From Sclerodactyla briareus (taxonomy: Eukaryota > Echinodermata > Holothuroidea > Dendrochirotida > Sclerodactylidae): DNA of 64,000 bases. Location of the stretch: assembly GCA_026419785.1 (NCBI GenBank), contig JAODTK010001821.1:62001-126000 (forward strand), written 5' to 3'. The position numbers were made by a program, and so were the translations under genes. Each line of letters opens with the position of its first letter. Within the stretch, counting starts at the first letter, position 1. The notes under the pieces are model-generated. The model was not told where the DNA came from. It searched no databases and saw nothing but the letters and a program-made list of their open reading frames with translations. This document shows, piece after piece, positions 29,001-41,000 of the stretch.

Positions 29001-32000
29001 ATGCTCTGAAGCGGGGGATTATGCTCTGCTGCGAGCGGGGGGGGGGGGGATTTTGGGGGGGGATGGGATTGATTTTAACCCCCCCCCCCTTCCTTCAACA
29101 TTGAGCATTCCATGCTATGCACTCGTTCCTGTGAGGAGTAAGAGGACTCAGTCATAGGACTCTGTCATAGGACTCTGTCTCAGAGACTGGGGACTGAAGG
29201 GAGAGCTATAGTAACTGTCTACAAACGAGACAGCACTGTATGACAGGTATATGATGTGTGGCTTTGTTATACAAATTCTAATGCGAATATATGCACTCTG
29301 TTCCAGATGAGGAGTCATAAGGGACTCAGTCATAGGACTCTGTCTCAGAGGACTGGGGGACTAACTACTAAAAGGGAGAGTTATAGTAGTAACTGTATCA
29401 CAACTGGACAGCACTGATGACATGGTATATGATGATGGTGGCCTGTGATTTACAACGTAAATGAATATTTGAGTTGTTGTTGTATAGCACAGGGATAAAT
29501 AATGAATTGTCCGAAGCCCTCACACAATGGAAGAGAGGGGAGAAAAATCTTCAGTTTAAGCTTCAATTCTCTGACAGACCTGACAGAGTAGCGTCCTATG
29601 TGTCAATAGCGAGATCCAGTATGCGCCAATTAACATAGTGTAGGAAGCCCAAGTGGTTCACCAAACATTTCTCCTGTAAAACAACACGCTGTTCCGCAGG
29701 GAGCCTGTTAAAATCTTTTTGTACCGATCAATTGCAGCAGTTCTGAATTGAGGTTTTTGGTTTTGTTCTTTGCTTGTTTTTGCATTGGCCCGACCTTTGC
29801 TCCAGCAGGTATCTACGAACCTGAAGAGTGTTGCAGCACCGTAATAGATTTTATAGAATATCTTTCCCGGAAGCATTTTAACATTCATGAACATGGACTG
29901 TTAGGTAGAAATGAATTACCTTTCCACTTCATCATACAGTTGATTTCCTTGAAAAAATGACATATTGGCATTAATACCACATCGACATTCATGGAATCGT
30001 AGCCTATTAACATGATCAATATCATATCCAGGAACTGGCAGCACAGAATGACGGCCTCGTGGATGGACCTGGATCAAACTCCACCAATGCCCTCAAGATG
30101 AAATCCTGCTTCCAGCTCATCCTTGAAATATTGCTCCTATTCTTCTCCTGGTGAGTCTACTATTCAGGAAGGCCATCTGGGTGTCTAGGTTCCTCATTAA
30201 GTGTAGTGGGTCGCAGTCTAAACTGAGAGCAACTAAAACCTGGCGGCTCATTCATACTGTAATGATAACAGCAAGATATATCAGACTGGTGCAATAAAAC
30301 ACAACTGTGCAAAATAGTGTCTGGGATCCAATATCTGAAGGACTGGGGCGTTATGTATATAATACTAACCTGTAAACTATGTTTGAAAATCATTCATCCA
30401 CTTCATGAAGAATCCTCCTGAAATGTTTGACGAGATGCTGATTTTGAGGCTTCCCGAAGGCGTAGGCTGTAGACCAATTCTTTCTGTTATTAGTCTGGTA
30501 TGTCACATACTTTTCCCGTACTGGTTAATTGTCCGATGTAATTTTGTTACTATCTGTTAGCGTTAGTTCGTTTGTTGAATTTCCGTTATTCATCTGTTTG
30601 TTCGTATGTGGATGGCGGTCCCTTGCAGGTTCGTAACCCATTTTTATTAAATATTACCCCGTCAACTTCTGGTATGTTGCAACCCCCAGATGCAAGCACG
30701 ACGCCTTTTGCCAACAGAATGACCGGATAATGTTTTTCCATGCACCTTGCGCATTTTCGCGGATTACAGTAAATGTGATTTTATTGGCTATTCGCCGAGT
30801 TCCATTCAGCCTTCATCCCCCTTTTCCAGCCACAAGCTACCCCTACTGTAGTAATCTCTTGTTTTGTTAGTGCTGTAATTTTGACTGAAGTTCTTCTTGT
30901 AGATGAGGTATCGAATGATAGCCTTCATTTTCGATATCATTGATGCCGTATTTTTCGCCAACATATTTCCACCTGACCAGATTGTTCCTTTCAAATTGTA
31001 CTCGAATAACTCTCTTGGACTTTTTAAGGGGCCTTTGTTAGGAGTAAATCAATGTTGCTGCCAAAACCTGATGTCACAAACAATCCTTTAAAAAATGATA
31101 GGACACCTTCCAAGCTTCTTCTCCACTGTTATATCAAGCTTGGGAATGAACAGTCCCATTTGTGGTGAATCAAGCTTGGACATGGCTTGCCATATTTGTG
31201 GTGTTGAATGAGCTGGAAAGGATTACTCTATTTTGGTGTTGAAGCCAGCTTGGAAATGGATACTCTATTTTGGTGTGAACAAGCTTGGGGAAATGAAGTT
31301 TCCCATTATTTTGGCATTGAATCAAGCTCGGACATGATTGCATATTTGTGTGTGTTGCACTATTAAAACTATGGAATGAAGTGCCATACTTTGGTGTTCA
31401 AACGAGCTTTAGTGGAATGATTTGCCATGAATTGGTGTTGTATCAACTTGGACCTGGATTGCCATTAAAGGATTGAAACAAGCATGGACATAGATTGCCA
31501 TAATCTGGTGTTGTAATCAAGCTTGGAAATGGATCGGATCTTTGGTTGAATCAGGTAGCAATAACTTTATAGTACAGAAAGCACGGTATTTAAATCATTT
31601 AATTCCTGGTTCTCTCATTAAGGGAGGGTTTACGTACCAAGGATTCATCGTCCCTCTTGGAGGAGGCTCTGACAGTGGGGTTTGCGATCAAGAATACCAA
31701 TACCGTCAGAGCCAGAACATAAGACTGTCAAAACAGCTGTCGAACGAGTGAAGTATTCCGTCACAATCCTAAAGGATATTCTTCACTGACCTAATAATAC
31801 ATATGGTTATTATGATGCAAAGTCAGTGATCGAATAGGGCATGAGTTCACAAAATATGAGATCTATTTCACCTAGTCAACTTATAATACCCACATAATTT
31901 GACCTCTGCGCTATCGATACCTGGGCCGTACACCCATACCTGGGATGCCTACCATTGACTTTCTACAGGGCCTAGCTTCTCGCCTGTTTTGCAATAGTAC

Positions 32001-35000
32001 TGTGCTGCTGCCTTGGGGTTGATTTTTTTCCAGTCTCCTCTCTGCTCATCCATCCCTCTGTCTCCATCCCCCTCCCCCTCTCCCCCTCTCCCCCTCTCCC
32101 CCTCTCCCCCTCTCCCCCTCTCCCCCTCTCCCCCTCTCCCCCTCCCCCTCTCCCCCTCTCCCCCTCTCCCCCTCTCCCCCTCCATCCATAAGCTTTGCTG
32201 AAGATCACTCCGCCATTCTTTTCGCATATGTAAAATATCATTGCAGCTGTGAGCTACATATTGACAGAATGTTCCTTGACCGAGTCTTCTCTTCAATCTA
32301 CCAATAATTTTTGATTGTGTTTTTTCATCCTTGCAGGAGGTCCTGTCTGTATTTCCAGCGTTTGCTCCCTCAGTTCCCAGCCTTGAGTCTGGTCAGGTGT
32401 TACTGAGCCTCCTTCAGGCTCTTACTGACTTAACAGGAGCACAAGTAACAAGACAATAGGTGAGTCCAACTGTAATCCCTTGTCAATTGATACACAACTC
32501 CCACTACTCTGGACAAGGTGAGTCATTGTAGTGGTCATCGTCCACGTCAGCAGTGACAGCACATTGTGGTCCTTTCACCGTATGTTTGTCAGTTTTTCAA
32601 ATTGTACAGCAGGTTATGGGGCTTTGGGAATTTGGGGTGTGTCACTTTTCATGATTTGTCAGTCACAACAGTGATTGAGGGATGGTCTTTGTACCCAGTT
32701 TGTTTAACTCACCTAAGTGCCATGACACACCTTGTCTTGGTGGCAGGGTGGCATCATACAATTGACCAGTGCATAAATCATTGAGGTTTCGACCCCTATG
32801 CTCAGCAATGTTGCTCTGGGGGTGTAGTCTGAGGGATATGATTCTTTTGGCTGTGCTGAAGGGAGGGGGTGGTCCAGGCACAATCTTATTTAACACTGAA
32901 AGGACTGCATTTCGTATGTCCAGTTGAAAGAGGTTATGTCCCTACCACACACAACCGACTCATGCCATTGTTGCCTGATTACCCCACACATTGTCACAAT
33001 AGAAGAACTGGGTCATTGAAAACTTTCAGTGATGCCTCTGCAGTTGTTCGGATACTCTAACATGTACATGTAGGTGTGTATGTTGCACTAGCCTGCATAT
33101 CATAGACACAGTTTCATTTGCATTGGGGCATACGGTTGTTCCTATACTGACCTCACACCTGCATTGGCCCTTCCGTACAGCATAGCCCAGGGCATCACTC
33201 CTAAAAAGGCCCCCAGTACAGCATGCCCAGGGCTTCAATACTCCTAAAAATGGGCCCTTCAGTACAACCTGCCCAGGGCATCACTCCTACAATGGCCCCC
33301 TTTAGTACAGCCATGCCAGGGCTTCACTCCAAAAAGGCCCTTCAGACAGGATGCCCAGGCATCACTATACAAAGGCGCTTCAGTACACCATGCCCAGGGC
33401 TTCACTCCTAAGGCCTTTCAGTACAACATGCCCAGGGCTTCACTCCTACAAAGGCCTTTCAGTACAACATGCCCAGAGCATCACTACTACAAAAGCCCTT
33501 CAGTACAACATGCCCACGGGCTTCCCGTCCTGCTAAGGCCCCTTCCGTACAACATGCCCAGGGCATCACTTCTACAAAGGCCCTCCCTTCCAACATGCCC
33601 CGGGCATCACTCTACTACAAGGCCCTTCAGTACCACATGCCCCAGGGCATCACTCCAACCAAGGCCCTCAGTCAACATGCCCGGGTCATCACTACTACAA
33701 AGGCCTTCAGTACACACATCGCCCATGGCACAACTACACACAGCCTTCAGTACAACATGCCCCGGGCATCACTCCAACAAAGGCCCTTCATACAACTGCC
33801 CGGCCAATCCCTATATACAATAGGCCTTTCAGTACAACATGCCCAGGGCATCACTCCAACAAATGCCCTTCAGTACAACCTGCCCAGGGCATCACTAGTA
33901 CTAAAAGGCCCTTCTACAACATGCCAAGGGCATCACTACTACAAAGGCCTTTCAGTACAACATGCCCAGGGCATCACTCCACTCAACAAAGGCCCTTCAG
34001 TACAACATGCCAAGGGCATCACTACTACAAAGGCCCTTCAGTCAACTGCCCCCTGTCATCACTACACAAAGGCCCTTCAGTACAACATGCCCCGGGCATC
34101 ACTACTCAAAGGCCTTTCAGTACACATGCAGGTCATCACTTCAACAACGGCCCTTCAGTACAACATAGCCCAGGGCTCACTACTAAAAGGCCCCTCAGTA
34201 CAACATGCCCAGAGCATCACTACTACAAACGCCCTCAGTACAACATGCCCAGGGCTTCACTCCTACAAAGTCCCTTCAGTACAACATGCCAGGGCATCAC
34301 TACTACAAAGGCCCTTCAGTACAACATGCCCAGGGCCTCACTACTACCTACGAAGGCCCTTCAGTACAAAACATTCCCCAGGTGCATCACTACTACAAGG
34401 CCCGTCAGTACAATATGCCCCGGGCAATCACTACTAACAAAGCCCTTCAGTACAACGGCCCAGGCATCACTACTACCAATGCCCTTCAGTACAACCATGC
34501 CCAGGGCTTCACTCCTACAAAGGCCCTTCATACACATTCCCAGGTTCATAGCATACTTGAATAGGCCTTTCAGTACAACATGCCCAGGGCCTCACTACTA
34601 CAAAGGCCCTTCATACACCATGCCCAGGGCAATCACTACTACAAAGGCCTTTATACAACATGCCCAGCATCACTCCAAACAAAAGGCCCTTCAGTACAAC
34701 ATGCCCTGGCAATCACTACTACAAAGGCCCTTCCAGTACCACATGGCCCAGGGCATCACTCCAACAAAGGCCCTTCAGTACAACTGCTCCGGGCATCAAT
34801 CCAACAACGGCCCTTCAGTACAACATCCCCAGGGCATCACTACTACAAGGCCCTTCAGTCACAACATGCCCAGGGCTCACTACTACAAAGGCCCCTTCAG
34901 GTACAACATGCCAGGGCATCACTACTCAAGCCTTTCAGACAGCATGCCCGGCAGCACTCCAACAAAGGCCGCTTCGTCCAACATGCCCAGGACTCACTAC

Positions 35001-38000
35001 TCAAAGGCCCTTCAGTACCACATGCCCGGCTTCACTCCTACAAAAGCCCTTCAGGCCAACATGCCCAGGGCCTCACTACTACAAAGGCCCTTCAGTACAC
35101 ATGCCCAGGGCTCACTACTACAAAGGCCTTTCATTACAACATGCCCAGGGCATCCCACTCCAACAAAGGCCCTTCACTACAACATGCCCAGGGCATCACT
35201 ACTACAAAGGCCCTTCAGTACAACAATGCCCCGGGCATCACTACTACAAAGGCCCTTCAGTAACAACCTGCCCAGGTCATCACTACTACAAAGGCCTTCA
35301 GTACAACATGCCCAGGGCCTTCACTCCTAAAAAGGCCCTTCATTACACATGCCCGGGCATCACGACACAAAGAATGCCCTTCAGTACAACATTCCCAGGG
35401 CATCACTCATACAGGCCTTTCAGTACAACATGCCCAGGCCATCACTACTACAAATTCCTTCAGTACACATGCCCAGGGCATCACTCCAACAATAGGCCTT
35501 TCAGTACAACATGCCCAGGGCATCACCCCTACAAAACCCTTCAGTACAACATTACCCAGGCTTCACTCCTACCAAGGCCTTCAGTAACAACATGCCAAGG
35601 GCATCACTACTACAAATGCCCTCAGTACAACAGCCCAGGGCATCACTCCAACAAATTCCCTTCATACAACATCGCCCAGGGCTCACGACTACAAGGCCCT
35701 TCAGTACAACATGGCCCAGGGCAATCCTACTACAATGCCTTCAGTTACAACACCTGCCCAGGTCAATCACTCCAACCAAGGCCCTTCCGTACAACATGCC
35801 CCGGTCATCACCTACACAGGCCCTTCCAGTACACCCCAGGCCCAGGGCAATCACTACTACAATAGGCCTTTCAGTACAACATGCCCAGGGCATCACTACT
35901 TGACAAGGCCTGTCAAGTACACATGCCCAGGGCAATCACCTCCCACAAAGGCCCTCGTACAACATGCCCATGCAATCACTACTACAAAGGCCCTTCAGTA
36001 CTAACATGCCCAGGGCATCACTACTACAAAGGCCCTTCATACACATGCCCAGGCCTTTCATCACTCCTACAAAGAAGCCCTTTCAGTACCAAACATTCCC
36101 AGGGCATCCGCTACTACAAAGGCCTTTCAGTACAACATGCCCAGGTCATCCCTCCTAACGAAGGACCTTCAGTACAACATAGCCCAGGGCCACTACGACC
36201 AAGTCCCTTCAGTACAATATGCCCAGGGCATCACTACTACAAAGGCCGCTTCAGTACACATGCCCCAGAAGGCATCACACTAAAAGGCCCTTCAGTAAAC
36301 ATGCCAGGGCTTCACTCCTACAAGGCCCTTCATTAACAACATGCCCATGGCCAATTCACTACGACAAAGGCCCTTCATACAACATGCCCAGGCCTCACTC
36401 TAAAAGGAGCCCTCTCAGTACACCTGCCCAGGGCATCACTAACTACTACAAAGTCCCTTTAGGTACAAACATGCCCAGGGCAATCACTACTCCAACAAAG
36501 GCCCTTCAGTAAACATGCCCAGGGCATCACTACTTATCAAAGGCCTTCAGTACAACAACATGCCCCGGGCAAATCCAACAATAGGCCTTTCAGTACAACA
36601 TGCCCATGGCATCACCCAACAAAGCCCTTCAGTACAATGCCAAGGGCATCACTACTACAAAGGCCCTTCAGTAACCACATGCCCAGCATAACTATAACAA
36701 CGGCCCTTCAGTACAACATTCCCAGGGCATCACTACTTAAAATGCCTTCAGTACAACAGCCCGGGCATCACTCCAACAAGGCCCTCAGTACAACATCCGC
36801 GGACATCACTACTACAAGGCCCTTCTTCAACAGCCCAGTGCTTCACCTCCTACAAAGGCCCTTCAGTACAACATGCCAAGGGCATCACTACTACAAAGGC
36901 CCTCAGTACACAACATGCCCAGGGCATCATCACTACTACAAAGGCCTTTCAGTACAACATGCCCAGGGCATCACTCCACAAGGCCCTCAGTACAACATGC
37001 CAAGGGCATCACTACTACAAAAGCCCTTCAGTACAACCTGCCCAGGGCATCACCTACTACAAAGGCCCGTCAGTACACAATCCCCAGGGCACACTACTAC
37101 AAAGGCCTTCATTACAACATGGTGCCCAGGGCTCACTCCTCAAGGCCCCTTCCAGTACACATGCCCAGGCACTCACTACTCAAAGCCCTTCAGGTACAAC
37201 ATCCCAGGGGCCTCATCCTACACCAAAGTGCCCTCAGTAAACATTTCCCCAGGGCAATACTACTAACAACAGGCCCTTCAATTACACATGCCCAGGGCAC
37301 ACTCTCCAACCAAGGCCCTTCCGTTACAACATGCCCAGGGCATCACTACTCCTAGCAAAATCCCTTCAGTACAAACATACCCAGGCTTCACTCCTAAAAG
37401 CCTTCAAGTACACTCCCCAGGGCCTCACTACTAAAATAGGCCTTTCAGTACAACATGCCCAGGGCATCCCTCCTAACAAAAGTGCCCTTTCCGTCATAGC
37501 AACATGCCCAGGGCTTCACTCCTGCTAAGGCCCTTCAGTACAACAATGCCCAGGGCATCACCCGACTACAAAGGCCCCCCCTCCAGTACAACATGCCCAG
37601 GGCATCACTACTACAAGCCCTTCCGTACAACATGCCCAGGGCTTCTCTTTCTCTCCTACAACTAGGCTCTTCAGCAATATCTGTGAATCCTGCGACACAC
37701 CAATGAATGTGTTATATGAGTACCCAGTTGTTATCAATAATCATCTATGCTCCACGATATTGATGTAGGATTCCTTGTGATCTCCTGAGTGAATTGAGCA
37801 TGCCTGTTCCAACTGTGTCCTGGCCTATTGATCGATAGGGACCAGAGCATAGACCTACTAGGTAGTTTGCTCTTTTCTCTACAGTGAACGGTCAGAGACA
37901 TTCCTGAAGAGGGGCAAACGGGTTTTGACCGGATGGGTAGAGGTGTAAGGGAGCAACACCATGACTCTCTCCAGAAAGTGATTAACGGTAAGGACAAAAC

Positions 38001-41000
38001 GAAACAGTATGTCGTCTATTTGAGGTAAATGTCAAATTCTCTTCAGAAATTCTTTATTGCTCGATCAGTTAGGAACCTATGACAGTCAGGACAGTTGTGG
38101 TGTGACTATGTTGCCTGGCATGTATGTAACATGATATTCGGACCCCATTCGATGGATTGTTGAGCTCCTGCCGTTTTAACCTGATCATGAGTATCATCTT
38201 TGACTACATGTCTGTATATTTGCAGTCTTGACCTGCACAAAGCAGCAGGCACCTGCCCCATAGCAGTAGCACCTGCCCAATAGCAGAGGCCCCTGACAAT
38301 CGCAGAGGCAAACTGCACGATAGCATTAGGCACCTTGCACAATAGCAGGCAGGCACCTGCACATAGCAGTAGGCACCTGCAAAATATCAGTAGACAACCG
38401 CCACAATAGCAGTAGACATCTGCACAATAGCAGCAGACACCTGCACAATAGCAGTAGACTAGACACCTGCACAATAGCCGCGACACCTTCCCAGAGCAGT
38501 AACACCTGCAAAGTAGCAGTAGGCACCTGCACATAGCAGTGAGCACCTGCACAATCGCAGTGACGACCACCCAATAGCAGTAGGCACCTGCACAATAGCA
38601 GTAACAACCTTCCCAATAGTGCATTATACACCTGCAGAGTAGCCGTAGCACCGCATCAATAGCAGCGACGCTTTTCCCAATAGCAGTAGGACACCTGCAC
38701 ATAGCAGTAGGCACTGTGGCACAAAAACAGTAGGCACCTGCACAATAGCAGCGACACCTGCACATTAGCAGTGACACATGCACGTAGCATACGCACCTGC
38801 ACAAAGCAGTAGGACATGCACAATAGCAGTGAGCACCTGCAAAATAGCAGTAGACACCTGCAAAATAGCATTAGAGGGCAACCAGCAACAATACCGTAGG
38901 CAACCTGCACAATAGCCAAACCTTCCCTATAGCAGTACACCTGCACAATCAGTAACACTGCACATAGCAGTATAGGCACCTGGTCACAATATCAAGTTAA
39001 CAACCTTCCCATAGCAGTAACATCGCAGCCATAATAGTCGACACCTGCACATAGCAGTAGGCACCTTGCACAATAGCAAGTAGACCCCTGTGATGACCCT
39101 GACTTGGGGTCAATATATACATTCATGTTTTACATTGTTGACATCTACTAAATATACCCGGCTATCTCTTTTTTCTAGTTTCTTCAAAGAATGTGTGTGT
39201 TTTTCTCAACAATTTTCCTGCATGTAGTTTCTAGGTCCAGTAGTCTACATCTACTACAGGGACGCTCTGTAAAATTATTCTCTCCTCAATATACTATGTC
39301 TATATAACCGCCGTCTGTGTAGCAATCTTCCCGTTCCAATTTCCAGTTCACATCTCCGCCACTCTGGCGAGGACACTCTCCAGCGATCGGGCCAGCTGTT
39401 CCAACCGGTGACCAGAGCTGATCAACTCCGGGCCCAATTGAGTCCTCTGCACCTACCCCCCCCTCACCACTCGGCCTTCCCCAGCGTCTAACCGAATCAT
39501 GTCGGGATTTGGTCTGGCCAGCGTACGATACCACCCACCCGCCCTGCTCCACCGGGACCCCATCGAGACCCAGAGCGAGAAGCTGGTCGATTGGCACGTC
39601 TGCTGTCCCGTGTCTGTACATCCATCAGTCTCTCATTAAGGCGTTTGAAGCAAGGACGAACCTTACCACCGCTCTCAGTTCACAAATAACTGGCGATGGG
39701 CAAGGTCTTGGTCTTCACTCATGGTTCACACGTAATTTGCAGTGGACTTGGTGGGTTTTCTTGCTTTTTTGTTTTGAATATTTGTAACAACTTGGGCAGC
39801 TGTGGGTAGTCACATTGGACGTGAATTCCAGTTCGCCCTGGGTTCCCTGAGAGTGTGGTTTGGATCCGCGGAATGTTCCGCCTAGTTACTACTCAATATT
39901 ATAATCTATGTTATTTTGATGTTCTAGAATAAAAAAATCGAAAACATGTTGATATCACTTTGTTCCACTTTTCATGTCCGACTGCGGTTTCCTAAAATTA
40001 CAAAAATTGGGGATTTTGGCAAATTGGGTCACCGATGTATGATGTCATTACTCCAGTTTAAGGAAAGTTAAGGATAGTTTTCTTAACTTTTCCTTTATAA
40101 TTGCTAGAAATGATGTCATCGATGTTGTCAATTTGAAAAATTGTCAAATTTATTGTGATACATTATTATTTTTCAAAACTTCATAGCTTCATCACCAAAC
40201 ATGCTATGAACTTACAATGGCCCATTTTTTTCGACATTAATAACAAAATCGTGTGAATGGGTGGCCATGCATAGCTCTAACACATGTGTGCACTTGAAAT
40301 TGATGTCAGCAATCCTCTAGGAGATAATACTCATTCTCCCCAAGTTTTTCAGGGAGTCCACTGCTCCTGCAGATTGAACTTGGGATGATAATAACCTGTG
40401 GTAGTTGTAGGGGCAGGGGCAACTACCACACACTTGGTGGATAAATTGATAAAGCATGGTGTCGTTTTTTTCAGTGTAGATGGATAAATTGCGATGAGGT
40501 AAAAAAAATTCTCTCTTTCAGAATGATGATTAAAAATAATCTCAGTATTCTCTGTTCTCTTGCTAGGGTATCTATTGCCCCCAATGCTTTAAGGTGCAAT
40601 GCACATTGTACATTTATTTATCTTGCCGGGACCCCACCCCTGGGAAAACTGAAAATAAACCTTCATTTTCAGTTTCCTTCAGATTCTCAAAAATTTCCCA
40701 GAGGGTCAGGAGTCTGCAGCAAATGAACGAGTAGATTTACAGCAAATGTCCTCACAATAGTGGTAACATCTAATGGGTGTCAAGTCCCTAGTATCAATTG
40801 GCATTGGGGTCTAGGTAGATAGCTTCTGCGAAAAAATCTCCGTTTTTTTAAAGATATTACCAGAAAATTAAATAGGGGCCAAACCCTAGTTTTGGATTTT
40901 TTTTGTTTCACAGTTTTCAAGATCTTCAGGGAATGAATGGGAAAGGGGCTTCAGTGTGGAGAGGAGTGACTTGCTATCATTACCTTTTGATTAAACCCTT

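Larger units (their letters stand above)
30151..32336. other. FANCD2 intron with an array and a microsatellite
   Basis: It contains a dispersed block (30,798-30,862, partner of 13,497-13,572), the ~40-bp array (31,110-31,550) and a CCCCTCTC microsatellite (32,061-32,185). About 25 residues of human FANCD2 (1,096-1,120) are unassigned and may lie in a short exon here that I missed. Confidence 0.5.

Noticed and set aside
31949-32296. Gly/Glu/Arg-rich minus-strand proteins
   Set aside because: Translation of the CCCCTCTC microsatellite.
33428-37528. Very long repeat proteins (130-469 codons) rich in [11 protein letters not shown]-type motifs
   Set aside because: They are the three reading frames of a 41-bp minisatellite with a stop-free consensus inside a FANCD2 intron. 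Frames change at random indels and there is no start or splice support.
38106-38979. Cys-rich minus-strand proteins of 100-232 codons
   Set aside because: Translation of a 21-bp tandem array with many frame jumps.
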